Numbered from the stretch's first letter, positions 1-8,698 are shown. The stretch: 56,878 bases of DNA from Campylobacterales bacterium (GCA_024280035.1 JAJRQV010000044.1:1-56878), one strand, 5' to 3'. Translations and numbers: made by a program. The notes: generated by a model not told the origin, from the sequence alone.

Positions 1-1106
1 GTTTCAATCTTTGCATTCATAAAAAAGTCATCAGGGATATTCTTTGTTCTAATATCAATGGCACCCCCACCAAATTGCGCTGGCATATCTGCTGAATATG
101 TTTTTTGAACCGAAATACTATCAATAATAGCCGCAGGAAAAAGAGATAAGGGGACAACACGACGTGTGGGTTCTGGGCTTGGAATACCAAGACCATTAAG
201 TGTTGCTGTTGTATAGCGTTCACCTAAACCACGAACATAAATACTACCATCAACAATAGTAACTCCAGAGAGACGTTTAAGCGCACTTTGGGCATTTGAA
301 TCACCCGACTTACTCATCTGATCGGAACCAATAATATCTTCAACCTTAGCCGAGTTTCTTTTCTCATTAATAATAGAAGAGATAGACCCTCCGACATGGG
401 GGGCTAACACAACAAACTCTTCTAACTCCATAGATGAAGGGGAAAGTGTCACATCTTTTGTAACTAACTCTTTAGCAATCATTTTTACTTTTATACTCTG
501 GGTAGAAAAGTCACTATGAATAATAGAGATTGTGTATTCACCCTCTGCTAACTCCATAGAAACAGAGCCATCTGCCTTAGAAAGAAAATCCATACTTTGC
601 CCTTGGACAAAAACACGTGCATCTTTCACTGGGCTAGAGTCTTCTTCTGAACTAATCTTAAGTAGAAGTGAACCCTTTATCTTCTTTTTTGTTTGAGAAA
701 TACGAGTAGTGTTTTGTGCTGCTGGTGATTCCGTATCTGAGAAGGCTAAAGACCTGTCTTTTTTAAGCGATAAAATCACTTGAGACTCTTTATCTCTTTT
801 AATACTAAACTTCTTTTTCAAAAAAGCCAAGGCAATACCATCTTTTTTTGCAAAAAGGTGTAGTTTATACTCTCCCGTAGGAAGTTCTGTACTCACATAA
901 CCATCTTCATCTGTCACATACTTTGAGTACTTCTCATATCTTGGCTTTTCATTCTCATTAAGAGCCTTATGCTTTTTAAACACAACAAGTTCTTGATTCG
1001 CCAAGGGTTTTCCATCTTCTAATAAGAAAACTGTTAAATCACCTGTATTAACTACGGCGGCTAACAAAGAACCCATTAAGGCGATAACTAAAATTAAGGC
1101 TCTCAT
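1..1106 (-). CDS. TonB-dependent outer-membrane receptor, 3' part cut by window edge
   Basis: An open frame runs from the ATG at 1106 to the window edge; about 368 N-terminal residues are visible. It starts with a short signal peptide. Two beta-sandwich segments of carboxypeptidase-regulatory type follow (about residues 20-75 and 130-190), the second running into a TonB-box-like acidic stretch ending EEFVVLAP. A plug domain comes next, with NAQSALKRLSGV, VRGLGERY and GGGAIDIRTK, all typical of TonB-dependent receptors. The beta-barrel lies outside the window. The start codon overlaps the stop of the upstream TPR gene (ATGA), so it is the last visible gene of the TtpC/ExbBD/TonB operon and shares its upstream PhoB-type sites. 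The ligand is unknown; the context suggests a phosphorus-containing or phosphate-limitation-related substrate (inference). Confidence 0.88.
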   Translation of the reverse strand, partial: MRALILVIALMGSLLAAVVNTGDLTVFLLEDGKPLANQELVVFKKHKALNENEKPRYEKYSKYVTDEDGYVSTELPTGEYKLHLFAKKDGIALAFLKKKFSIKRDKESQVILSLKKDRSLAFSDTESPAAQNTTRISQTKKKIKGSLLLKISSEEDSSPVKDARVFVQGQSMDFLSKADGSVSMELAEGEYTISIIHSDFSTQSIKVKMIAKELVTKDVTLSPSSMELEEFVVLAPHVGGSISSIINEKRNSAKVEDIIGSDQMSKSGDSNAQSALKRLSGVTIVDGSIYVRGLGERYTTATLNGLGIPSPEPTRRVVPLSLFPAAIIDSISVQKTYSADMPAQFGGGAIDIRTKNIPDDFFMNAKIE

Positions 1107-2248
1107 ATTTCACACTCCCAACCATCATTTTCACATTTGTGTATGTTTTTACGTAATTCTGTTGCTTTTGCAAAAAGGTCAGGACGTGTAAGCTGTTTCA
1201 ATTGATTTTCACTCTTTTTAAAACGGTATGTCATATAATAAGAGTATGCCAAGGCATAACGAATCATTTCATCTTCTATCAGACCACTTCGTCTTAAGGC
1301 TTTTTCACTCACAATAATTCTCTCATAAGCAGCAAACTCAATATAAATAGCAATACGCTGTTTTAATTTCTCTTTCATATCTAACATCTGAGAGTTTTTA
1401 TATAAGGCAATTATAAACTGTTGAGCACGACGCATCATTTCAGCAGCTTCTTTAGTATATTTTCTATCTTCAATAGAGGCTTCATCAAAAAGCTCTGCTG
1501 CAGCTACTAACATCTCTTTATCCATATATAAATGTGCTAAAAGAACAGTTACCTTAGCTGACTTAATATATTGAAGATTTGCCATTTCTGCTAATTCAAT
1601 AGCCTTATCTGTGTCGCCACTCTCTTTTAAAACAGAGATAAAAGCTAATACTGTTTTTTCATTAGCCTCTGCATTTTTTAGATAAACCTGAGCATCATTT
1701 AATGCTGCTTGATACAGACGAAGTGTCACAAGATAATTAAAACGCTGTTTATAAAAAATCCACTCAGAAGGAAAAAGTCTAAGACCCTTTGATAAGGTAA
1801 CTAGAGCTTCATTTTCACGCTTTAATCTCCAATTACACTCTGCTTCAAGCGCAATAACTGAAGGTTTTTTATCGGCTAAGTCTCGTACCTTAGTAATAGC
1901 ATCTAAACTTTCTTGATACTTTTGGAGTTTATAAGCATTTTGCGCAATATAAAGATACAAGGCTCTATCAGCACCCTCATAGCTTAAGGCTTTTTTAAAG
2001 CTTAGGTTCGCTTTTTCATAATTAGAAAGTTTTGTATACACCAATCCGTCAATGGTATAAAAACGAGCTAGGTCAAGCTTCTCTTTGTTAAGGTCTACCT
2101 GCTTTAACTCCTCTTTTGCACGAGAAGTAAAACCATCTTTAAGAAGAAGTGCTGCTAGTGCCAAGTGGTCTATCTCATCTTGAGATTTTGTATCTGCCGC
2201 AAAACTATTAAGGACAATAACTAAAATTAAAACTAATACTTTTTTCAT
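1103..2248 (-). CDS. TPR-repeat periplasmic protein of the TonB2/Ttp system
   Basis: A 381-residue protein with a cleavable signal peptide (ends near SFAA). The body is almost wholly helical with repeated TPR-like pairs (for example around residues 60-100, 128-165 and 230-260), and the tail carries two Cys (KCENDGWECEI). In gammaproteobacterial TonB2 clusters a TPR protein regularly follows tonB2, and the same position here supports a role as periplasmic partner of TonB or the receptor. It starts 8 nt after tonB and overlaps the receptor start by 4 nt, indicating translational coupling. Its molecular function is not established by sequence. Confidence 0.8.
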   Translation of the reverse strand: MKKVLVLILVIVLNSFAADTKSQDEIDHLALAALLLKDGFTSRAKEELKQVDLNKEKLDLARFYTIDGLVYTKLSNYEKANLSFKKALSYEGADRALYLYIAQNAYKLQKYQESLDAITKVRDLADKKPSVIALEAECNWRLKRENEALVTLSKGLRLFPSEWIFYKQRFNYLVTLRLYQAALNDAQVYLKNAEANEKTVLAFISVLKESGDTDKAIELAEMANLQYIKSAKVTVLLAHLYMDKEMLVAAAELFDEASIEDRKYTKEAAEMMRRAQQFIIALYKNSQMLDMKEKLKQRIAIYIEFAAYERIIVSEKALRRSGLIEDEMIRYALAYSYYMTYRFKKSENQLKQLTRPDLFAKATELRKNIHKCENDGWECEI

Positions 2249-2256
2249 AACTAATC

Positions 2257-2886
2257 CTATTGAAGATCAAAGCGAATTTTCTGTTTCGCCCAGACCTTAA
2301 CTGCTTGACCCTTATATTGAGCCGGTTTAAAGTGCCAAGATTTTACTCCTGCTATAGCCACTTCATCAAACACATCTGCAGGTAAAGACTCAAGCACTTT
2401 TACCTTCTCTACATCTCCATTTTTATTTACAAGTAAATTCATTAAAACATAACCTGATATACCCAGTTTTCTTGCTTTCTTAGGATACAGCATTGCCGTT
2501 CTTTCACTTGGAGTAGGAGCAACATCTACAGAGTCTTCACTCATAATCATATTTTTTCCTACATCTCCAAGAAGTGCATCATCCATATTCATATCTTCAG
2601 ACATAAAAGCATCTAAACCGGTATCAATTCCACTTAAAGATGACGATAAACTTGGCACAGAAGCAGACCTTTTTGCCTTAGCTCTTTTTGGTTTCTGTTT
2701 TGGTTTTGGTTTTGGTTTCGGCTTTGGTTTTACACTCTTTTTTGCCACAAAACCCATGCTCTCGTTTTTCTTTTTAGGCTCAAGTATGCCACCATTGTCA
2801 TTCATTAAAATAAGCAATGAAAAAACAAAAACAAGACCAAAAACCATCCAAACCGATGCTTTTAGGATGTTAAGCTTATTTTTCAC
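2257..2886 (-). CDS. tonB: TonB energy-transducing protein
   Basis: A 209-residue protein with the TonB layout: an N-terminal membrane anchor (about residues 12-28), a Lys-Pro-rich periplasmic spacer (about 45-70, repeated KP units ending in a basic KAKR stretch), a low-complexity linker and a C-terminal TonB domain (about 125-209) containing YPKKARKLGISGYV, a KVLESLP segment and the conserved SWHFKPA. It would carry proton-motive energy from ExbB/ExbD to the outer-membrane receptor encoded two genes downstream. Only 1 nt separates it from exbD. The gene order matches TonB2-type systems. Confidence 0.93.
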   Translation of the reverse strand: MKNKLNILKASVWMVFGLVFVFSLLILMNDNGGILEPKKKNESMGFVAKKSVKPKPKPKPKPKQKPKRAKAKRSASVPSLSSSLSGIDTGLDAFMSEDMNMDDALLGDVGKNMIMSEDSVDVAPTPSERTAMLYPKKARKLGISGYVLMNLLVNKNGDVEKVKVLESLPADVFDEVAIAGVKSWHFKPAQYKGQAVKVWAKQKIRFDLQ

Positions 2887-2887
2887 C

Positions 2888-3292
2888 TTAACCTACCTCT
2901 TTCTCAGTTGCAACAGCAACATCTTTAGCCCCTGCCATACGACACTGGTCCACCACTTCGATCAATTTATCTACAGCAATGGTGTCATCAGTAATGACTA
3001 AAACAGAGCCTTGTGCCGAAGCACGTAAAAGGTCACGAACCTTTCCTTGAATAGCCCATGTTTTGACAGGTTGAGTATCTACATAGGTATCTCCAAGATT
3101 ATCAATATAGACACGAATCACCTTTGAAGATGCCTTTGATGCCGAAGAAGCTCCTGGACGATTAAGGTCGAGTTTCATATCTTTTGTAAAGGTAGAACTC
3201 ACCATACAAAAGATTAATAGAATAAAAACCATATCAATCAGTGGTGACATATCTACATCAATTTCTTTTGCTTTTCGTGGACGAAATTTCAT
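2888..3292 (-). CDS. exbD: ExbD biopolymer transport protein
   Basis: A 134-residue protein with one N-terminal membrane helix holding the conserved Asp (DMSPLIDMVFILLIFCMV) and a periplasmic domain, the size and layout of ExbD/TolR. It forms the proton channel with ExbB and drives TonB. A gap of 118 nt separates it from exbB upstream, unusual in this otherwise closely packed operon; the gap contains a perfect 6-bp inverted repeat. RBS-like AGGATAC precedes the start. Confidence 0.93.
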   Translation of the reverse strand: MKFRPRKAKEIDVDMSPLIDMVFILLIFCMVSSTFTKDMKLDLNRPGASSASKASSKVIRVYIDNLGDTYVDTQPVKTWAIQGKVRDLLRASAQGSVLVITDDTIAVDKLIEVVDQCRMAGAKDVAVATEKEVG

Positions 3293-3309
3293 TTAAGTAT
3301 CCTCTGTAT

Positions 3310-3324
3310 GAGTTCTTAGAACTC
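3310..3324. promoter_or_regulatory. Perfect inverted repeat between exbB and exbD
   Basis: GAGTTC-TTA-GAACTC, a perfect 6-bp inverted repeat with a 3-nt spacer, lies 18 nt before the exbD start inside the only large gap of the operon. There is no T-run, so it is not a typical terminator. It could be an RNA processing hairpin or an operator. Function is unproven. Confidence 0.3.
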
Positions 3325-3410
3325 TTTTATATGAAAATTGGTTCTTCCCATTTTCAATCTTAATGCTAAGTGCTTTTTGGTATAAGCCCCCGACTAGACT
3401 GAAATCCAGA

Positions 3411-4037
3411 CTATCTTTCATTCGGAGAACCTTCGGGCTCTTTTGTTGATAAAATATCTTTTATCTGATCTAAGTCTGTAATCATATTGTCTTGTTTTCT
3501 GTCCAAAATACGCCCTATAATTAATCCAGGAACTGCCACTACCAGACCCAATTGTGTGGTAAAAAGTGCTTGAGAAATTCCCCCTGCTATCCCTCCTGTT
3601 TGTGAGAACAAAACAGAATCAGCAAGTGAATCAAAGGTCTCAATCATTCCAATAACTGTTCCTAAAAGCCCAATAAGTGGAGCTGCAGCAACAATCGTCA
3701 TAACTAGACGTCTGTACTTAGCCATCTCTGCCAAATGATAAGCAAAAACATCATCTAAATACCTACGTGTTTCACGTGTTCTTCCATAAGCATCCACAAT
3801 AGAAATCGCTTCAACTATAGCGCCATCAATCAAACCCTTTGTATCTCTTCTAATCCCCCTGCTGTACTTTCTTACAAGATTTCTAACATTTGCATTTGAT
3901 CCACGTTTTAAGGTGTGATATCTATATCCAAGGGCATACCAAAGTATTATGACGGAGATAAAAAGGGGCCACATAACTAATCCGCCACTTTGCATATACT
4001 CAATAAACTGTCTAAAAAATTCTGTTAAGGTTTCCAT
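3411..4037 (-). CDS. exbB: ExbB/TolQ-family proton channel protein
   Basis: A 208-residue MotA/TolQ/ExbB protein with an N-terminal membrane helix (SGGLVMWPLFISVIILWYAL, about 17-37) and two later helices around residues 112-135 and 155-178. The ExbB signature AAAPLIGLLGTVIGMIETF precedes the second helix. It lacks the long periplasmic extension of its upstream paralogue and therefore corresponds to ExbB2, while the upstream gene corresponds to TtpC. It starts directly next to the TtpC-like gene's stop. Confidence 0.92.
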   Translation of the reverse strand: METLTEFFRQFIEYMQSGGLVMWPLFISVIILWYALGYRYHTLKRGSNANVRNLVRKYSRGIRRDTKGLIDGAIVEAISIVDAYGRTRETRRYLDDVFAYHLAEMAKYRRLVMTIVAAAPLIGLLGTVIGMIETFDSLADSVLFSQTGGIAGGISQALFTTQLGLVVAVPGLIIGRILDRKQDNMITDLDQIKDILSTKEPEGSPNER

Positions 4038-5351
4038 TTAGTACTGCTTGTTATACTCATTAATGATATGCAGTGCTGAATGCTCCATTGAGTCTTTAAT
4101 ACGCTCAGCCCAACCACCAAGAAGGTTTCCAAGCATTAGTACAGGAATGGCAACAATTAAACCTAATTCTGTAGTTACAAGGGCAATTGAGATACCTCCT
4201 GAAAGTAACTTAGGGTCACCTGTTCCAAACTCAGTAATAATGTCAAAGGTTGCAATCATCCCAGTTACCGTTCCTAATAAACCTAACAAAGGAGCCACCG
4301 CGGCAACCACTAAAATCACTGAACCAAAACGGTCTAATCTTCCACTCTCATGCAAAATTGCTTCAGATACAATATCTTCAATATGTTCACGCTCTCTATC
4401 AAGATTACGAATAGTTGATTTAATGACTCGTGCTGTTGAACCTTTTTTAGCCTTCATAAAAGCTAAGGCTTCATCTTTACCGCCTGTTAATAACTTTTCT
4501 AAGGCTTGTTTAGCAAGAACACCTGTTGACTTACTTGCACCCAATAAGAAGAAAACTCTTAAGATAACAAGTAAGATAGCCACCGCACCAAGTGCCATGA
4601 TTACCCAACCAATAATTCCACCTGAGTTAATAACATCAATAACTGTTTTCTCTGTAGCATCTGCAATCTCTTTATTTGCATTTTCATAAATAAACATATG
4701 AATACTATTGGCTTGCGTTCCTGCTGATAAAGCAACTGCCGTTTCTCCTGCTTCTGGAGCATTCCACAATTTGAACTTACCTGCACCTGCTGGAACTAAA
4801 GCACCTGAAGCTGAGTCAGAAATAGCATAAGAAGCAATATTCCCAACCTTAACAATTTGAGCATCTATTTCACTTCCATCTTTAACATAAAAACTACCCT
4901 TCTGAACTCTTACGCTAGAAAGCTTTTTAATTAGTGCATTAGCCTGAGTAAAAATAGTCTCTAAAGAGCTTTGATAGGCATTAGGATCAACCTGAACATC
5001 TACCCCATAAGGTTTTAATGTAGCTGCTGATTGCATAGCTACATTTTCTAAAAGTGAAGTATCATCTGAAATCACCTGCGCATTTTGGTGTGTTCTAAAA
5101 AGTTCATCTTCAAGTTTTTCACTCTGAGCATTTCTTTTAAGTACCTTGTTTTGTAAAACACTAAGGTCTTTTTTGGCTATAGTAATATTTTTAGACTGGC
5201 TTGACTTAAGCTCACTAAGACGTTTTGTAAGCATATTTTTTTGTGCTTTTAAGTAAGCAAACTCTTTAGCATACGCACGTTCTAATTCTGACTCTGTTGC
5301 TGCAAATAGGCTTAAACTTGCTATTAATAAAACCAATACAATCTTTTTCAT
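4038..5351 (-). CDS. ttpC: TtpC-like long ExbB-family protein
   Basis: A 437-residue protein with a signal peptide (ends near LFAA), a long periplasmic coiled-coil region (about 20-110) and a globular part, then three membrane helices with a MotA/TolQ/ExbB domain (about 240-430; APLLGLLGTVTGMIATFD). This two-part architecture is that of TtpC, the additional component of Vibrio-type TonB2 systems. The start overlaps the stop of the DUF3450 gene (TAATG) and the stop abuts exbB. The symbol is given by architecture and gene order, not by an alignment. Confidence 0.85.
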   Translation of the reverse strand: MKKIVLVLLIASLSLFAATESELERAYAKEFAYLKAQKNMLTKRLSELKSSQSKNITIAKKDLSVLQNKVLKRNAQSEKLEDELFRTHQNAQVISDDTSLLENVAMQSAATLKPYGVDVQVDPNAYQSSLETIFTQANALIKKLSSVRVQKGSFYVKDGSEIDAQIVKVGNIASYAISDSASGALVPAGAGKFKLWNAPEAGETAVALSAGTQANSIHMFIYENANKEIADATEKTVIDVINSGGIIGWVIMALGAVAILLVILRVFFLLGASKSTGVLAKQALEKLLTGGKDEALAFMKAKKGSTARVIKSTIRNLDREREHIEDIVSEAILHESGRLDRFGSVILVVAAVAPLLGLLGTVTGMIATFDIITEFGTGDPKLLSGGISIALVTTELGLIVAIPVLMLGNLLGGWAERIKDSMEHSALHIINEYNKQY

Positions 5352-6109
5352 TATTTAACCTCCACAGCAGCTATCGCATTAGGTAGAGTAAAATAACCTG
5401 AACGAATCTGCTTTTTAAATGAGTCAAACAAGGCTAAGACCTGCTCTTGCTGCTCTTTTTCTACAAGCTCTTTATAGTACCAACCCTTTGAATCCTTATC
5501 TACAAAACCAACTTTATCATCAGGAAGTTTGTAAAACATTGCTACGGTTCCAAGACGGGCTACCTCAGCTAAACGGTCTGTTCCACCAATTTTGATAGTC
5601 TGTTTAAAGATACCATTCTCTTTTGTCATACGAATGGCATCACCATAAGCATTCCAGGTAAGGGCTAAGGCCTTTTGAGGAGCAATAAGACTAGCATTAA
5701 GTTGTGAACGAATCTTTTCAATATCATTAAGACGTTCTGTCGTTTTAAAAGGAAGTGCTATTTTCACATTAGCTTCTAAGATGTCTAAGGCATTTAAAAC
5801 AAGAGGTTTAAGCCCTTGTGTATTTTTTCCTGCTTCTTTAATCTCTTTTTTTACCTTAGTTAACTCTCTTTGAATCTGTTTGATTTTAAGATCTTCTCTT
5901 GCCACCACTGATTCTAAGTCATTTTTCTGACGAAGAAGTGATCTCATTGATGCCTTATACGCATCTTTTTCATCTGTAATAGAAGCATCAAGTTGTTCAA
6001 CGTCTGCTCTAAGTTTCATTAATGATTCCGCCATATTGTTTGACGAAGCATAAAGTGATGTTGTCCCTAGAACAACAACTACTGCCATACTTAGCATAGA
6101 TTTTCGCAT
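5351..6109 (-). CDS. DUF3450-family periplasmic coiled-coil protein
   Basis: A 252-residue protein with a signal peptide (ends near SLYA), a long coiled coil (about 28-95) and a helical C-terminal half. DUF3450 proteins are regularly the first gene of TtpC/ExbB/ExbD/TonB operons, as here, and are thought to work with TtpC in the periplasm; the exact role is not known to me. RBS AAGGGAAG precedes ATG 6109. Upstream lie four tandem PhoB-type half-sites, making this the first gene of a seven-gene, probably phosphate-controlled, operon. Confidence 0.85.
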   Translation of the reverse strand: MRKSMLSMAVVVVLGTTSLYASSNNMAESLMKLRADVEQLDASITDEKDAYKASMRSLLRQKNDLESVVAREDLKIKQIQRELTKVKKEIKEAGKNTQGLKPLVLNALDILEANVKIALPFKTTERLNDIEKIRSQLNASLIAPQKALALTWNAYGDAIRMTKENGIFKQTIKIGGTDRLAEVARLGTVAMFYKLPDDKVGFVDKDSKGWYYKELVEKEQQEQVLALFDSFKKQIRSGYFTLPNAIAAVEVK

Positions 6110-6154
6110 GCATTCTTCCCTTAGTCTTATATGAAAGAATTTTAGAAAAAAGGA

Positions 6155-6193
6155 GTTACTTTAAAGTTACTAAGAAGTGACCGTTTGGTTACA
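6155..6193 (-). promoter_or_regulatory. Four tandem PhoB-type half-sites upstream of the TonB/Ttp operon
   Basis: Read in the direction of transcription, half-sites TGTAAC, GGTCAC, AGTAAC and AGTAAC occur at exactly 11-bp steps (plus-strand gttac/gttac/gtgac/gttac start at 6155, 6166, 6177, 6188). PhoB-family boxes are 11-bp direct repeats, and the Campylobacter PhosR box has the form GTTTC-N6-GTTTC. The array ends about 46 nt before the DUF3450 start. That this organism's PhoB binds it is inference. Confidence 0.75.
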
Positions 6194-6261
6194 AAAAGAG
6201 GATTAAAAAAAAGAAAAAGAAAGTAAGAAGATTGGATCTCTTCTTACTTGAGGATTTATCT

Positions 6262-8562
6262 CTACGGAGCTACATAGGTTCCATTAAAGATTGCTTCGGT
6301 TTCAGAGGCAAGAACACCATCTTTTCCGGAGAAGTTTATATTATTATCAGAATTAAGCGTTACTGCAGTGAATGCAATTTCACCATTATCACGTGTTGCT
6401 GTATTTCTAATCATAAGGGCTGCTATGCCTAGCACTGCTGATTTCGAATTTACCGTACCCGTAATAAATTTAGCACCCGTACCTTCACGTAAGTAGATAC
6501 CTTCTCCACCCGCTGCTGTTGTTGTAATACTAAAGTTAGCAACTGTTGGATTTGAACGGGGGATGCCATCATGATTTGAACCATCATTATCGGCTTCAAT
6601 TCCACGTGAACCATCATCTTTTACATTTGATTGTGTAATAACAAGCCCATCAACAGAACCTGTCCAACCATGATCCCAATCAAGTGAATCATCAAAGGCA
6701 TTTGTAATCGTTATGTTCGTAAGACCAACTGTTCCACCCCATAACTCAATACCATCATCCGCACCATTTTCTACAATAATATTATCAATAACCGTTCCTG
6801 AGCCTATACCTGCTAATGAAAGACCATTGAGTTCAGCATCTATTGATACCTCATAACCTGTATTTCTAATCGTTAGATAACGTAATGTTCCTGAACTTTC
6901 TGTATTAAAGTCTGTTGTAGCAGAACCAAATTTAAGTGAGGTGTCTGCTTCATAAGACTCTTCACCCTTATTGGTTTGTGCTCGCCCTAGAAGCGTAAGC
7001 CCACCCCATTGACCTTGAGCATCTCCACCACCAAGTATAGCTATTTCAGAAGTAAATAAGATACGTGCGTCTGCTCTACCATTCGCTTCAAGTTTAGCCC
7101 CTTGTTTAATGGCTAAATATGAACCATCTGTTCCATACATTGTAATTCCTGCTGGAATAGTAAGGGTTGCACCACTCTCTACTAAAACTGCACTTATAAT
7201 CTTGTACAAGTCCGCAGATGAAAGTGTCATATTAGATGTAATACTTGCTGGAAGTACACAGACTTTCTTCGCCCCTATAACACCATCTTGTATTGTACCT
7301 GCTACACAAGGAACACCAAGATTAAAGATTGCTTCGGTTTCAGAAGCAAGAACACCATCTTTTCCTGAAAAGTTAATATTATTTGTAGAGTTAAGACTTA
7401 CCCCTGAAAATGAAATTTCTCCATTATCACGTGTTGCTGTATTTCTAATCATAAGGCTTGCAATTCCCGTTACTGTTGAGTTAGAGTTTACGATACCATT
7501 TACGAACTTCCCACCTGTACCTTCACGTAAGTAGATACCTTCTCCCGCATTAGCTACTGTTGAGATAGTAAAGTTCTCAATGGTTGGATTTGAACGGGGG
7601 ATTCCATCATGATTTGAACCATCATTATCGGCTTCAATTCCACGTGAACCATCATCTTTAACGGTTTGTTGAATAATAGTAAGCCCATTTACTGAACCTG
7701 TCCAACCGTGATCCCAATCAAGTGAATCATCAAAGGCATTAATAATAGAAACACCCTGAAGCGTTACTGTTCCACCCCATAATTCAATACCATCATCTGC
7801 ACCATTTTCTACAAGAATGTTTTCAATAATAGTTCCTGAGCCTATACCTGCTAATGAAAGACCATTAAGTTCAGCATCTGTTGAAACCTCATAACCTGTA
7901 TTCCTGATAATAAGATTACGTAAAACACCTGAACTTTCTGCATTAAAATCTGTTGTAGCAGAACCAAATTTAAGTGAGGTGTCTGCTTCATAAGACTCTT
8001 CACCCTTATTGGTTTGTGCTCGCCCTAAAAGCGTAAGCCCACCCCATTGACCTTGACCTGCTGCTCCACCCAGTACCTCAGCTTCTGAAGTAAACACAAT
8101 AGGTCTTTGTGAAGTAGCATCTGCATTCAGTTTAGCGCCTTGTTTAACCGCAAGATATGCTCCTGTTGTTCCAAAAAGCTGCGTTCCTTCTTCTATCGTT
8201 AAGGTAACACCATCTTCAACCAGTACAGCTGAAGTAATTCTGTACATATTACCTGTTGGTAAAGTAAGGTTTGACGTAATACTTGCGGGAAGCTCACATA
8301 CCTTATACCCTTGAAGTGTAATTGTTTCTGTTGTTGTTGCTGGACAAGGTGTCGTCCCTGGTGCATTAATCTCACCATCAATAACAATAGTACCTAAGGT
8401 AGAGTCATCAGTTGTAGTATCACCTGTTGTGGTTGGTGTTACTGTACCATCTCCATAATTAAATGTGATTGTATCACCATCACCACCGCCACAACCTGTT
8501 AATAATAACGTAGTTGCCGTTAATGCACTTAAGACTAAGCTTTTTGAAGTTTGAAGTTTCAT
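6262..8562 (-). CDS. Duplicated parallel beta-helix lipoprotein, phosphate-regulated context
   Basis: A 766-residue predicted lipoprotein with lipobox LLTGC (Cys24) and a Thr/Asp-rich linker, followed by two copies of a domain of about 346 residues (about 73-418 and 419-766). Each copy has short Gly/Asn/Asp-rich beta strands typical of a right-handed beta-helix and carries WGGLTLLGRA, DDGIELWGGTV, FDDSLDWDHGWTG and GIEADNDGSNHDGIPRSNP. The acidic loops suggest metal binding (inference). The two copies are nearly identical in long stretches. RBS AGGGAG precedes ATG 8562, and three 11-bp-spaced PhoB-type half-sites lie upstream. It stands between a phosphate-regulated TonB operon and phoB-pst, so a surface ligand-binding or hydrolytic role with the receptor is plausible. 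I do not recognise a characterised function. Confidence 0.75.
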   Translation of the reverse strand: MKLQTSKSLVLSALTATTLLLTGCGGGDGDTITFNYGDGTVTPTTTGDTTTDDSTLGTIVIDGEINAPGTTPCPATTTETITLQGYKVCELPASITSNLTLPTGNMYRITSAVLVEDGVTLTIEEGTQLFGTTGAYLAVKQGAKLNADATSQRPIVFTSEAEVLGGAAGQGQWGGLTLLGRAQTNKGEESYEADTSLKFGSATTDFNAESSGVLRNLIIRNTGYEVSTDAELNGLSLAGIGSGTIIENILVENGADDGIELWGGTVTLQGVSIINAFDDSLDWDHGWTGSVNGLTIIQQTVKDDGSRGIEADNDGSNHDGIPRSNPTIENFTISTVANAGEGIYLREGTGGKFVNGIVNSNSTVTGIASLMIRNTATRDNGEISFSGVSLNSTNNINFSGKDGVLASETEAIFNLGVPCVAGTIQDGVIGAKKVCVLPASITSNMTLSSADLYKIISAVLVESGATLTIPAGITMYGTDGSYLAIKQGAKLEANGRADARILFTSEIAILGGGDAQGQWGGLTLLGRAQTNKGEESYEADTSLKFGSATTDFNTESSGTLRYLTIRNTGYEVSIDAELNGLSLAGIGSGTVIDNIIVENGADDGIELWGGTVGLTNITITNAFDDSLDWDHGWTGSVDGLVITQSNVKDDGSRGIEADNDGSNHDGIPRSNPTVANFSITTTAAGGEGIYLREGTGAKFITGTVNSKSAVLGIAALMIRNTATRDNGEIAFTAVTLNSDNNINFSGKDGVLASETEAIFNGTYVAP
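6288..8364 (-). repeat. Internal direct duplication of about 1,038 bp
   Basis: The lipoprotein gene contains two in-frame copies offset by 1,038 bp (346 codons). For example, a matching segment begins at 6291 and again at 7329, and the segments around 6560-6620 and 7600-7660 are almost identical at DNA level. Other parts (for example around 7020-7240 versus 8060-8280) have clearly diverged. This mosaic suggests either selection on some motifs or partial gene conversion. Confidence 0.8.
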
Positions 8563-8606
8563 TTAGTTCTCCCTAAATTAATTTGAACGAATTATAAAAA
8601 TAAATT

Positions 8607-8634
8607 ATTACTGGTTTGACACTCTTTGGTGACA
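8607..8634 (-). promoter_or_regulatory. Three PhoB-type half-sites upstream of the beta-helix lipoprotein
   Basis: In the transcription direction TGTCAC, AGTGTC and AGTAAT stand at 11-bp steps (plus-strand gtgac at 8629, gacac at 8618, attac at 8607). The array ends about 45 nt before the start codon, almost the same distance as in the TonB operon. Confidence 0.6.
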
Positions 8635-8681
8635 AAAAGAAGACCTTGCAATAACATTTTAATTACATTTTTTTGATATCT

Positions 8682-8698
8682 TGTAACCTTTATGAAAC
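8682..8698 (+). promoter_or_regulatory. PhoB-type box upstream of phoB
   Basis: TGTAAC and TGAAAC are separated by exactly 11 bp (8682 and 8693). A -10-like TATTAT follows at 8709-8714, and the start codon is at 8764. The position is what an autoregulated PhoB promoter would show. The divergent lipoprotein promoter with its own array lies 50 nt away. Confidence 0.65.

Noticed and set aside
17-223. Minus-strand 68-codon open frame
   Set aside because: Out of frame within the TonB-dependent receptor, whose plug motifs are read in another frame across the same bases.
4048-4689. Plus-strand 213-codon open frame
   Set aside because: Lies antisense to the TtpC-like gene, has no RBS and no recognisable domain; the opposite frame is clearly coding.
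7109-7534. Plus-strand 141-codon open frame
   Set aside because: Antisense to the repetitive beta-helix lipoprotein gene; an artefact of its biased codon pattern.
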